Shown piece by piece: positions 28,819 through 36,283 of a DNA stretch of 57,891 bases. Within the stretch, counting starts at the first letter, position 1, and every line of letters starts with the position of its first letter. This DNA comes from Bacillota bacterium (lineage in GTDB: Bacteria > Bacillota > DTU030 > DUMP01). Both the position numbers and the translations under genes were made by a program. A model generated the notes under the pieces. It was not told the DNA's origin. It saw only the letters and a list, made by a program, of their open reading frames with translations, and searched no databases. Location of the stretch: positions 1 to 57,891 of the forward strand of contig JASKKP010000010.1 in assembly GCA_030154105.1 (NCBI GenBank), in the 5' to 3' direction.

Positions 28819-28847
28819 ATTATATCATCTCGGGCCAGGACTGCGAA
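28819..28847 (-). promoter_or_regulatory. Promoter for the XRE-cupin gene
   Basis: Read on the minus strand, TATAAT occupies 28824-28819 and TTCGCA 28847-28842, with 17 bases between. The -35 matches consensus at 4 of 6 positions. Confidence 0.45.
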
Positions 28848-28880
28848 ACGCTCGGGGATTAAGGGAGAGATACGTTTCTT

Positions 28881-30578
28881 TTAAATCCGGCCCGAGCGGA
28901 AGATGGCCCAGATGAGCCAGCCCACCATGATGCCGGCGGTAAGAAAACCCAGCTCCAGGATAGGCAGGCGCCAGAGGAGGGAGCGAGCGCCGGTACCGGG
29001 GCCGATGATGGCTGAGCCGAGGATAAGGCTGGCCATGATGATGCTGAAAGCCAGAAGCACCATGCTGAAAGAGAGGCGGTTGCTGATGCGGTCGAGGCGC
29101 CTAAGGGATGCCTCGAGCTCAGGCAGCTCCCAGCTTACCTTAAGTTCCCCACCGGTTACCTGCTGCAGGAGGGTTTTGAAGAGCCGCGGTAGCTCGTCGG
29201 CCACGGCCAGGTATTCGCTCAGCCTCCTGCCGGCAACGCGTAGCAGGTAGCGGGGCGCTAGGCGCTGCCGCAGGTAATCGCGGGCCACCGGCTCAATGAT
29301 TTGGAGAAGGCTTAAACCCGGGTCGAGGTCTGTCACCACCCCTTCCAGGGTGAGGAGCGCCTTGGCCAGAAGGGTGAAATCGGCCGGCAGGCGTAAATGG
29401 TGGCGGAAGGCAACGTCCATGAGCTCGCGGATGGCCTGCCCCAGGCGAATACGTGCCAGGGGCAGGCCGTAGTATTTGTCGAGCAAAACTTCGATGTCCT
29501 GGCGAAGCTCCGCCTCTTTCAGCGGGGCTGTGGTGGTGCCCAGCTCTTTTAGCCCCTGAACGAGGACGTCGATCCGGTGACGGTGAACGGCCAGGATGAG
29601 GCGCAGAAAGATTTCTTTTCGTTCTTGGGAAAGGCAGCCCACCTGGCCAAAATCCAAGAAGCCGATGACTTCACCTGGCAGGACCAAGATGTTACCCGGA
29701 TGGGGGTCGGCGTGAAAGTATCCGACCTCAAGAATCTGCCTTACCATTGCCCGCGCGAGTTTTTCGGCGAGGCGCGGCAGGGAGTAACCGGCTGCCTGCA
29801 GGGCGGCGCGGTCTTCCAGCTTAATCCCGGCCAGGTACTCCTGGGTCAGCACGCGGGTGGTGGTGAGCTCCCAGAGGATGCCGGGAATATGTACGTCCGG
29901 ATCATCGCGGAAGGCGGCGGCCAGCCGCTCGGCGTGGCGGGCCTCGGCGGTGTAGTCCAATTCTTCGTTCAGCGAACGGCTAAACTCCTCTACCATGTTG
30001 CTGAAGTTGTAGATGCGGCCCCAGGGCGTACGGCGGTCGGCCAGGCGGGCGAGGTCGGCGAGCACCAGGAGGTCGGTGCGGATGATGCGCGCCACCCCCG
30101 GGCGCTGCACTTTAACTACCACCTGGCGGCCATCCGGCAGGGTAGCCTGGTGTACCTGGCCCAGGGAAGCTGAGCCTACCGGCTGCGGGTCGAAGGAGGC
30201 AAAGACTTCGTCCACCTCCTGGCCCAGTTCGGCGGCTATGACCTGCCGCACCTCAGCAAAGGGAAGCGGCGGGACGCGGTCCTGCAGCTTGGCCAGCTCG
30301 CTAACGACGTCCGGTGGTAGTAAGTCGGGGCGGGTGCTTAAGAGCTGGCCGAGTTTGATAAAGGTAGGGCCGAGATCGGTGAGGGCGCGGCGCAGCCGTA
30401 CTCCCCGGGAAGGGGCTTCTTCTTCCGCCATCCGCCGTGCCCGGTCGAAAGGTGAAAGAAGCTCTTTCAGGTCGAGCTGGTCAATCAGGTAGCCGAAGCC
30501 GTAGCGGAAAAGCACCTGCACTATTTCCCGCAGCCGGCCTAGTCGGGAATAAGCCGTCAGGAAAGACGTGTCGTTCAC
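28881..30578 (-). CDS. ubiB: UbiB/ABC1 (ADCK) atypical kinase
   Basis: 565 residues. Motifs of the ABC1 family: KLGQ in TFIKLGQLLSTRPDLLP, the alanine-substituted loop GSASLGQVHQA, VVVKVQRPG, ELDYTAEARHAE, the catalytic-loop HADPHPGN and metal-binding FLDFGQVG. Two membrane helices close the protein (about 505-560). UbiB supports ubiquinone synthesis in aerobes. Clostridial anaerobes with this gene often lack ubiquinone, so a different lipid or isoprenoid role is likely. A GC-rich hairpin stands just upstream of its start. Confidence 0.9.
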   Translation of the reverse strand: MNDTSFLTAYSRLGRLREIVQVLFRYGFGYLIDQLDLKELLSPFDRARRMAEEEAPSRGVRLRRALTDLGPTFIKLGQLLSTRPDLLPPDVVSELAKLQDRVPPLPFAEVRQVIAAELGQEVDEVFASFDPQPVGSASLGQVHQATLPDGRQVVVKVQRPGVARIIRTDLLVLADLARLADRRTPWGRIYNFSNMVEEFSRSLNEELDYTAEARHAERLAAAFRDDPDVHIPGILWELTTTRVLTQEYLAGIKLEDRAALQAAGYSLPRLAEKLARAMVRQILEVGYFHADPHPGNILVLPGEVIGFLDFGQVGCLSQERKEIFLRLILAVHRHRIDVLVQGLKELGTTTAPLKEAELRQDIEVLLDKYYGLPLARIRLGQAIRELMDVAFRHHLRLPADFTLLAKALLTLEGVVTDLDPGLSLLQIIEPVARDYLRQRLAPRYLLRVAGRRLSEYLAVADELPRLFKTLLQQVTGGELKVSWELPELEASLRRLDRISNRLSFSMVLLAFSIIMASLILGSAIIGPGTGARSLLWRLPILELGFLTAGIMVGWLIWAIFRSGRI

Positions 30579-30600
30579 CTACTTTCAGGGGATTCGCAAA

Positions 30601-30620
30601 GAGGGGGCTTTAGCCCCCTC
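30601..30620. terminator. GC-rich hairpin between regulator gene and ubiB
   Basis: Perfect 8-bp stem GAGGGGGC-ttta-GCCCCCTC. On the minus strand it sits after the winged-helix gene and only 22 bases before ubiB, followed by a short TTT. It could act as a weak terminator or attenuator. Confidence 0.45.
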
Positions 30621-30736
30621 TTGCTCTTCCAGCCTCTCTTTTGGCCACGGAACCGCGCCTTGCGCACAGCTGATTCGGCGCCGGTAATTGGGCGCATGGC
30701 TGTTAGATACCTGTTCACCAGAGATTTGGCCGCGTG

Positions 30737-31471
30737 TTAGACGGTAGGGCTCGACTTCGCTTGAGGAGAATGAGAATGCAACACCCTGGAAAGGGCTTCA
30801 AGCAGGAACTGCCGCAGACGTTCAGCATCCTCAGCGCCGATCCTGCCGAGCGCTGCCTGCAGCTGCCCGACATACTGCACCAGTTGTGTGGCGAGGGGAA
30901 ACTGGGCGGCTGTTTTGAGCACGCTTCCGATTACCACACCGGCAAATATGCTAAGCCCTTTATCCGCTTCTGCCGTTTGACGGAGGAGCTCCTCAATAAA
31001 AGCGATGCTCTTGTGACTCAGGTTTCTAAGGTAAACCACCAGCAGGCTCAAGACGTAGGCGCTGGTGAAAAAAGGGTGTTCGACGTCACTGCCGTTGCCG
31101 AGGTTGCTGATGAGTTCTTCGGTGATGGCCTTGGGATTCCCTAGGGTACAGAGATGCAGCAACCGGGAACGCAGTTGTTCCCACGTTGTGCCTGAGTGCA
31201 GATTGTTCTCCTCAGTTTCGATCAACTTTAAGGCTTGAGCTGTGGGTCGGAAAAACACCATGGAGCGCCCTGGGAACCTTTCCTCGGAATTGACAGCGTA
31301 CTCGCTGGCTAGAAAACCTTCCTTTTCCAACTTACGCAGCATCTCGTACGCCGACCACTTGGTGACACCCAAGACTTTGGCAATGCTGGCATAGTGAACA
31401 GGTAAACCTGACTTGCGGTAAAGAGCAACGACTTTTTCCAAGCACTCTTTACGCCGGCGGGGAAGCTCCAT
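30737..31471 (-). CDS. Winged-helix transcriptional regulator, unknown role
   Basis: 244 residues. The first ~75 form a DNA-binding winged helix (VHYASIAKVLGVTKWSAYEMLRKLE, described here in part), similar to MarR/DtxR-like folds, with a MVFFRPT wing. The rest is an all-helical domain of no recognised family. It lies among genes for a phasin-like protein, patatin and UbiB on the same strand and may control them; this is inference from neighbourhood only. Confidence 0.6.
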   Translation of the reverse strand: MELPRRRKECLEKVVALYRKSGLPVHYASIAKVLGVTKWSAYEMLRKLEKEGFLASEYAVNSEERFPGRSMVFFRPTAQALKLIETEENNLHSGTTWEQLRSRLLHLCTLGNPKAITEELISNLGNGSDVEHPFFTSAYVLSLLVVYLRNLSHKSIAFIEELLRQTAEADKGLSIFAGVVIGSVLKTAAQFPLATQLVQYVGQLQAALGRIGAEDAERLRQFLLEALSRVLHSHSPQAKSSPTV

Positions 31472-31591
31472 GGTTCAGCCTCCTAACAGGAAACACTCAA
31501 CATCATTATCCCCGGCCGAGTGCAATTAGTCAAGGCAAGTTGCGACAGGGCTACTAAGTAACGAGCACACCTCTGCCTACCAGGTCACCCA

Positions 31592-31891
31592 TTACTCTTC
31601 TTTTTTGTATTGTAGCAGCCGGTCTAGTTTTTCTTCCAAGCGCAGGAGATCATCCCGGGAAGGAAGACTCAGTTCTCTCAGTGCCCGCGCCATTTCCTCG
31701 CGAATGATTTTTTGCACTTCTTCCCGCGCTTTCTTACCTCGTTCCAGAAGTTCATTTACCAAATCCTTGGCTTCTTCCTGCCCTACTTCGCCCTTTTTCA
31801 CCAGTTCATCCACCATTTTTTCCGCCGTTTCTCTGGTAATGGCGATGACTCCCCACCCCAAGGCCAGGGTCCTACGAAGCAGTTCCTTCAT
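31592..31891 (-). CDS. Phasin-like protein
   Basis: 99 residues. A short hydrophobic/amphipathic start (about residues 1-20) leads into an uninterrupted charged coiled coil (DLVNELLERGKKAREEVQKI). This resembles the PhaF/PhaI-type phasins that coat polyhydroxyalkanoate or lipid granules, and clostridial homologues often neighbour ABC1 kinases. No PHA synthase is in the window. Function remains open. Confidence 0.6.
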   Translation of the reverse strand: MKELLRRTLALGWGVIAITRETAEKMVDELVKKGEVGQEEAKDLVNELLERGKKAREEVQKIIREEMARALRELSLPSRDDLLRLEEKLDRLLQYKKEE

Positions 31892-31936
31892 AGTTTGCCT
31901 GCTCCTCCTTGACTTGATTTTAGGTTTCTCGTTAGT

Positions 31937-32860
31937 TCACTCTCCTCTGTCAAGGAGAGACCTGATTTCTGCAGCCACCTGCTGCCCTACCGCTTCACCG
32001 GCGTGTATACACTCCTTCGCCCGGTGGAATTCATACCACCTGACGTTGTCAACCGCCGGTCTTACCTGCCAGTAACGGACAGGTGAGGTTAAAGGCGGGG
32101 GTATAGCGGGGTAACGGTCACAGAGTTCCAGCGAACGGCCGACAATGCTGACGCACTGAGGCAACCCGGGCTTGAGAGAACGCAAGACATCGAAAATTCC
32201 TACCGTTTGAAGTGTTGGCCTGGCTTGCACAGCCTTGAACCACTTCCATGCTTGGACCAAGACGTCGCTTCGATCCACTGACGAACAAACATCGATCGCT
32301 AGCACCGCGGTAGCCCCTGCTTCGAAGGCGGCTAGCGTCGGTACGGGTGCCGCTATTGATCCATCTACCAAGAGGCGCCCGCCTACCTTTACCGGGCAAA
32401 AGACTCCCGGTATTGCGATGCTGGCTCGCACGGCCTTAGCGACTGGACCGGAGCATAGACGCACCTCCTCTCCTGTGACAATGTCGGTGGCAACGACTGT
32501 AAGAGCCACATCTAGCTGGTCAAAGGTCTTGCCCTTGGTCAAGGTACCAAAATATTCTTCCAGACGGTTGCCGGCAATCACCCCCTGGCGAGGTAGCGTA
32601 ATGTCTGCGAAGAAAGAGAATAACCGCCTCCAGTTGATCTCAAGCGCCATTTCAAGCAATTGATCGATTGGGTAGCCCGCGGCGTACGCAGCACCTACTA
32701 TCGCTCCCATGCTGGTTCCGGCGATGACGGCGACGGGGATGTTTGCCTGGTGCAAAGCCTTGAGTACACCCAGGTGGGCATAGCCTCTCGCGCCGCCACC
32801 CCCGAGTGCCAGGCCAATTACCGGCCTTGTTTTAACCAACTGCCGTTCCTTGCCTCGCAT
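31937..32860 (-). CDS. Patatin-like phospholipase, RssA/NTE family
   Basis: 307-residue lipid acyl hydrolase. Oxyanion loop GGGGARGYAHLGVL, nucleophile serine in GTSMG and catalytic aspartate in DGSIAAP. Likely cleaves phospholipid or lysophospholipid acyl chains near the membrane. The start shown includes a short leader (RGKERQLVKTRP) before the domain; a slightly later start is possible. Clustered with the phasin-like gene 45 bases downstream, suggesting lipid or granule metabolism. Confidence 0.88.
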   Translation of the reverse strand: MRGKERQLVKTRPVIGLALGGGGARGYAHLGVLKALHQANIPVAVIAGTSMGAIVGAAYAAGYPIDQLLEMALEINWRRLFSFFADITLPRQGVIAGNRLEEYFGTLTKGKTFDQLDVALTVVATDIVTGEEVRLCSGPVAKAVRASIAIPGVFCPVKVGGRLLVDGSIAAPVPTLAAFEAGATAVLAIDVCSSVDRSDVLVQAWKWFKAVQARPTLQTVGIFDVLRSLKPGLPQCVSIVGRSLELCDRYPAIPPPLTSPVRYWQVRPAVDNVRWYEFHRAKECIHAGEAVGQQVAAEIRSLLDRGE

Positions 32861-33190
32861 AGATTAACCTCCGCTGTCGGCGTGAAGCAGCGTCGGCTCA
32901 CTGACACATCGTGTAGCATTTGTTCCATTTCGCTTTGAGGTTTTGTGTTCATAGCCGCCAGGGTTTCTGGTTGTGGCCGTTGCTTTCTGTTCACCGTCCA
33001 CGATGTAGCGCTGCATGGCCAGATTTTGCTGGGCCGCGGCAGGGCTGAACCTGCGCGCAGAACGTTCTGCCTTCCCGTAACAATTACCGGCAACACTGGT
33101 GCGCCCGTCTCTTAGCACCTAGACGCGTCCAGCTGGTTTGAAACGTCCCCGGCTCAGGCGCCGGTGAAACCTTGCCTCCGGGGAAACCTA
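32861..33190. other. Intergenic region, possible degraded gene
   Basis: 330 bases with no intact gene that I can support. On the minus strand two overlapping frames (roughly 33070-32990 and 32990-32880) contain protein-like stretches such as QNLAMQRYIVDGEQKA and NTKPQSEMEQMLHDV that would join only after a frameshift. They may be a remnant or chance. Confidence 0.25.
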
Positions 33191-34570
33191 TCAACGGCCG
33201 GCAGCCCGGGCTTTGTCGGCTTCAGCTCTTTCGGCCCGCAGTTTGGCCACTTCCCGAGCCCAGGCCCGCGAGCGCTCGTCCAGGAAAGACCCAATTGCAC
33301 CGCTGAGCACGGTTTCCGCGCCGGGGTGAGTGGGTTTGGCCCCGCTTTCGCGGACAATGGTGCGGAGGGCCACCGGAACGTCGATGATGGGGCAGGGGCG
33401 CAGGTGATCTTTGGAGAACGGCTGCCGCTTTTGGAAAGACCTAAAGAGGGGTGACTGGAGAACCTCGGCCAGGGATTTCTCATAGATGTTATCGGTGGCA
33501 AAGTGGACAAAGGCACAGGGTTCCACCGTTCCGTTGGGCGTGATGTGGAGGTAGCGGCGCCCGCCGGCGATGCAGCCCTGGGTATACTCACCGTCATTCC
33601 AGAAGTCCGCCAGGAGCAAGGGCCAGTGGGTGCGAATGTAGGGAACGCGCCGGGCCAGGAAGGCGCGCTGCTCAGGGGTGAGCATAAGATTTGGGTCCGG
33701 GTTTCTACCGATGGGGATGTAATGGAACAGCCACCCGTAACGTGCTCCTTTTTCCGTAAGGAAGTCGAGGAAAGCGTCAGAGGTAATGATATCGACGTTC
33801 TCGCGCGTGGCCGTGAGTGAAACCCCGAACACGGCACCGCGCGCCCGCAGGCGGTCCATCGCCGCCGTGATGCGGCGGAACACTCCTTCTCCTCGGCGGT
33901 CGTCGGTTTCCTTTTCCCAGCCTTCCAGGCTGATGGCCGGAGAAATGTTGCCGACTTCGATGATCTGATCGGCTACCTTGTCGTCGATCAGGGTGCCGTT
34001 GGTGTAGAGCATGAAGGCCATATCGTTATGTTTTGCTGCCAGATCGAACAACCTCGGGTAAAGGAACGGTTCACCGCCCGACATGACGATCCAGTAAATA
34101 CCCAACTCCTTGGCCTCGACCAAGAGCTGGTCCAGGCGGTCATAGCTTAAGATGTCGTGGTGTGGATACTCGCCGGCCCAGCAGCCCTTGCAGCGTAGGT
34201 TGCAGGCGCTGGTTGGATCGATGAGCAGGAAGTGGGGGATGTTGTAGCCCAGCTTTTCGGAAAGCTGGCGCTGACGCGGGATGCCCAGTAGAGCCGAATT
34301 GACCGCCCAATTATAAATGAGGTGTTCCCGAATGTTCGGGTGCGAATGGCGCAGCACATCTTCGGCCAGAGTGCGGACGGCAGGGTAGGTTTTAATGTTG
34401 TACTCGATCGCAGCGATGGCCTGGCGGTGCTCTTCGCGCTGCGCGATAAGCTTGCCCACAGCGAGGATCTTGGTAAGATTCCCGACCGGGTCCTTGGACA
34501 AATAGGTTAAACCTTCCCGCAGCAGGGCCTCACTCACATAGCGTTTGGCGAAACTGAGATTCACCGGCAT
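33191..34570 (-). CDS. Radical SAM protein with SPASM-like C-terminus
   Basis: 459 residues from ATG 34570, chosen over an upstream start because AGGAGGT lies 9 bases before it. An N-terminal helical region (~1-120) precedes the radical SAM core with cluster motif CNLRCKGC and SAM-binding MSGGEPFL. The C-terminal part has further cysteines (GCIAGGRRYLHI, TVEPCAFVHF, LRPCPI), as in SPASM domains that hold auxiliary clusters. The layout resembles heme- and peptide-modifying radical SAM enzymes. No precursor peptide or partner enzyme is visible nearby, so the substrate is unknown. fabH lies just upstream. Confidence 0.85.
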   Translation of the reverse strand: MPVNLSFAKRYVSEALLREGLTYLSKDPVGNLTKILAVGKLIAQREEHRQAIAAIEYNIKTYPAVRTLAEDVLRHSHPNIREHLIYNWAVNSALLGIPRQRQLSEKLGYNIPHFLLIDPTSACNLRCKGCWAGEYPHHDILSYDRLDQLLVEAKELGIYWIVMSGGEPFLYPRLFDLAAKHNDMAFMLYTNGTLIDDKVADQIIEVGNISPAISLEGWEKETDDRRGEGVFRRITAAMDRLRARGAVFGVSLTATRENVDIITSDAFLDFLTEKGARYGWLFHYIPIGRNPDPNLMLTPEQRAFLARRVPYIRTHWPLLLADFWNDGEYTQGCIAGGRRYLHITPNGTVEPCAFVHFATDNIYEKSLAEVLQSPLFRSFQKRQPFSKDHLRPCPIIDVPVALRTIVRESGAKPTHPGAETVLSGAIGSFLDERSRAWAREVAKLRAERAEADKARAAGR

Positions 34571-34643
34571 ATTCTTACTACCTCCTGGTATTTTCGCTTT
34601 CCGGAGAAAGAGCGTAGATGGCTTCGTTCCCACCTCCTCTTGC

Positions 34644-35627
34644 TTACTCGGTTCCCGGCGGCCGGTAGGTTAAAAGGCAGGTGGCCCAGGTTAAGCCGGC
34701 GCCGAAGCCGACGAGGGCGACACGGCTTCCCGGGGAAAGTAGCCCTTTCTGGGCGGCTTCGGCCAGGGCGATGGGAATGGAAGCGGCAGAGGTATTGCCA
34801 TAGTGTGCGATGTTGCTGAAAAGGCGTTCGGGCGGAAGATTGAGCCGCTGGGCCACCGCTTCGATAATACGCTGGTTGGCCTGGTGTAGGACAAAAAGGT
34901 CTATCTCTTCCAAGCGAAGTCCAGACTGAGCTGCCAGGCGTTCCAGTTCTTCCGTCACCACACGTACGCCGAATTTGAAGACCTCTCGGCCTTTCATTTG
35001 CAGGTAGCTGCCGCGGGGAGCAAAAAGGAGATCCTTTCCCGAGCCGTCGGCCCCTAGGTGGCAGTACCAGTCGTCGCGACTGGACGGCACTGCACTTAGC
35101 ACTACGGCACCGGCCCCGTCGCCGAACAGGATGGCCGTCTGGCGGTCGCTCCAGTTCACCAACCGCGAAAATGTTTCGGAGCCAATCACCAGGGCGTGTT
35201 GGACTTGCCCGCTCTTGATCCACTGACCGGCCATAGCGCAGGCGTAGACAAAGCCGGAGCACGCTGCCGCCAAGTCGAAAGCGAAGGCCCGGCTCGCCCC
35301 AAGGGCGGCCTGCACCTGGCAGGCAGTGGGAACAATAGCGTCGTCGGGTGTAGAGGTGGCTACGATAATGGCATCCAATTCTTCTGCTGTAAGCCGGCTC
35401 GCGTTTAACGCGGCCTGGGCGGCGTTCGCGGCAAGTGCACCAGTCTTGTCTTCGGTCGACGCTAGGTGCCGTCTTTCTATCCCGGTACGCTGGCGGATCC
35501 AGTCATCGGTGGTGGCAAGAGCCGCCTCAAGGTCTTTGTTGGTTACCGTTCGTGCGGGTACAGCGGAGCCGACGGAGGTGATAGCAGGAACTATGTATGC
35601 GTGAAATGAACCCGTCAACGTCCTCAT
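34644..35627 (-). CDS. fabH: 3-oxoacyl-ACP synthase III (FabH)
   Basis: Starts fatty acid chains by condensing acyl-CoA with malonyl-ACP. 327 residues with the catalytic triad C123 (AAACSGF), H248 (LHQANQ) and N278 (YGNTSAAS). The rest of the fab cluster is not in the window, so this is an isolated or additional copy. The start is uncertain: a 16-bp tandem duplication carries two ATG codons (35627 and 35643, in different frames), and only the outer one sits near AAAGGA. Confidence 0.92.
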   Translation of the reverse strand: MRTLTGSFHAYIVPAITSVGSAVPARTVTNKDLEAALATTDDWIRQRTGIERRHLASTEDKTGALAANAAQAALNASRLTAEELDAIIVATSTPDDAIVPTACQVQAALGASRAFAFDLAAACSGFVYACAMAGQWIKSGQVQHALVIGSETFSRLVNWSDRQTAILFGDGAGAVVLSAVPSSRDDWYCHLGADGSGKDLLFAPRGSYLQMKGREVFKFGVRVVTEELERLAAQSGLRLEEIDLFVLHQANQRIIEAVAQRLNLPPERLFSNIAHYGNTSAASIPIALAEAAQKGLLSPGSRVALVGFGAGLTWATCLLTYRPPGTE

Positions 35628-35643
35628 TCGTCAACGCCCTCAT
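35612..35643 (-). repeat. 16-bp tandem duplication at the fabH start
   Basis: On the minus strand ATGAGGGCGTTGACGA (35643-35628) is followed by ATGAGGACGTTGACGG (35627-35612), 14 of 16 identical. The second copy supplies the fabH start codon in the frame used. Confidence 0.8.
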
Positions 35644-35682
35644 CCTTTGTGAACGCTACCATGCCCCACAACCCAACAAATA

Positions 35683-35709
35683 ACAAAAGCCACAAAAGCC
35701 ACAAAAGCT
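35683..35709. repeat. Three 9-bp direct repeats upstream of fabH
   Basis: ACAAAAGCC, ACAAAAGCC and ACAAAAGCT lie end to end. Next to them GTGCCTATAATAGCAC (35713-35728) is an imperfect palindrome holding TATAAT on the plus strand and TATTAT on the minus strand. They may be an operator for fabH; they do not match the FapR site. Confidence 0.55.
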
Positions 35710-35734
35710 CTTGTGCCTATAATAGCACGTTAGA

Positions 35735-35948
35735 ATGAAGCAGTCAACCTGTATTGGGAGATTCTTCCCTCGACTTCTGCGGCTGGCTCCATTACCTTGT
35801 TTGGGCAGGTGCTGCAAGTGCGAAGAAAAGAGGAGGGCATCCAGCAGAAAGAAGTGCTTTAAGCCCAGGGAACCTTTTGTTGCGGCAACGGCGGCTCCAC
35901 TGCCGCAAGGAATGTATGGCTAAAGAAAAGCGGCGTGCGCGCAGCATC
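35735..35948. other. Gene-free stretch between fabH and tRNA-Leu
   Basis: Part of the 371-base interval between fabH and tRNA-Leu. It holds a perfect 8-bp inverted repeat, TTGCGGCA (35880-35887) and TGCCGCAA (35901-35908), without a T-run. No coding sequence is convincing: the short plus-strand frame is Cys/Arg-rich and resembles no family. Confidence 0.4.
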
Positions 35949-35977
35949 TTGCCAGGACGCTGCCCCTGTGCTAAAAT
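35949..35977 (+). promoter_or_regulatory. Promoter of tRNA-Leu(CAA)
   Basis: TTGCCA (35949-35954) and TAAAAT (35972-35977) with a 17-base spacer, ending 21 bases before the tRNA. Confidence 0.55.
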
Positions 35978-35998
35978 GTATTCAGCTACAGTAGCAGT

Positions 35999-36087
35999 GC
36001 CGAAGTGGCGGAATTGGCAGACGCGCTTGACTCAAAATCAAGTGTGGTTCACCCCACGTGCGGGTTCGACTCCCGCCTTCGGCACCA
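35999..36087 (+). tRNA. tRNA-Leu, anticodon CAA
   Basis: 89 nucleotides with encoded CCA. Acceptor GCCGAAG pairs with CTTCGGC. Anticodon stem CTTGA/TCAAG with loop CTCAAAA gives CAA. A long variable arm (GTGGTTCACCCCAC region) and T arm GCGGGTTCGACTCCCGC mark a class II tRNA-Leu reading UUG. Confidence 0.96.
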
Positions 36088-36105
36088 ACATAGGACACTG
36101 TTGAG

Positions 36106-36132
36106 CCCCTGCGGAATCCTGCAGGGGTTTTT
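36106..36132 (+). terminator. Terminator of tRNA-Leu
   Basis: CCCCTGC (36106-36112) pairs with GCAGGGG (36121-36127) over an 8-base loop, then TTTTT. Confidence 0.85.
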
Positions 36133-36283
36133 GCTTTTGTAGGCTGCCCTGAAAAACTGTTTCTTCTCCTCTTCGGGCGGCGCTTCTGCGCCTCGCGGCC
36201 AGCGCTAATTCCCTGAAGGCAGACATATGAGCGGGGGGCGGAGCATATACTCCGGCGGAAGGGTGTACAAGGAGAGTGATGCT

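Noticed and set aside
35754..36104. Plus-strand open frame upstream of the L,D-transpeptidase
   Set aside because: It runs through tRNA-Leu(CAA) and has no protein-like composition.
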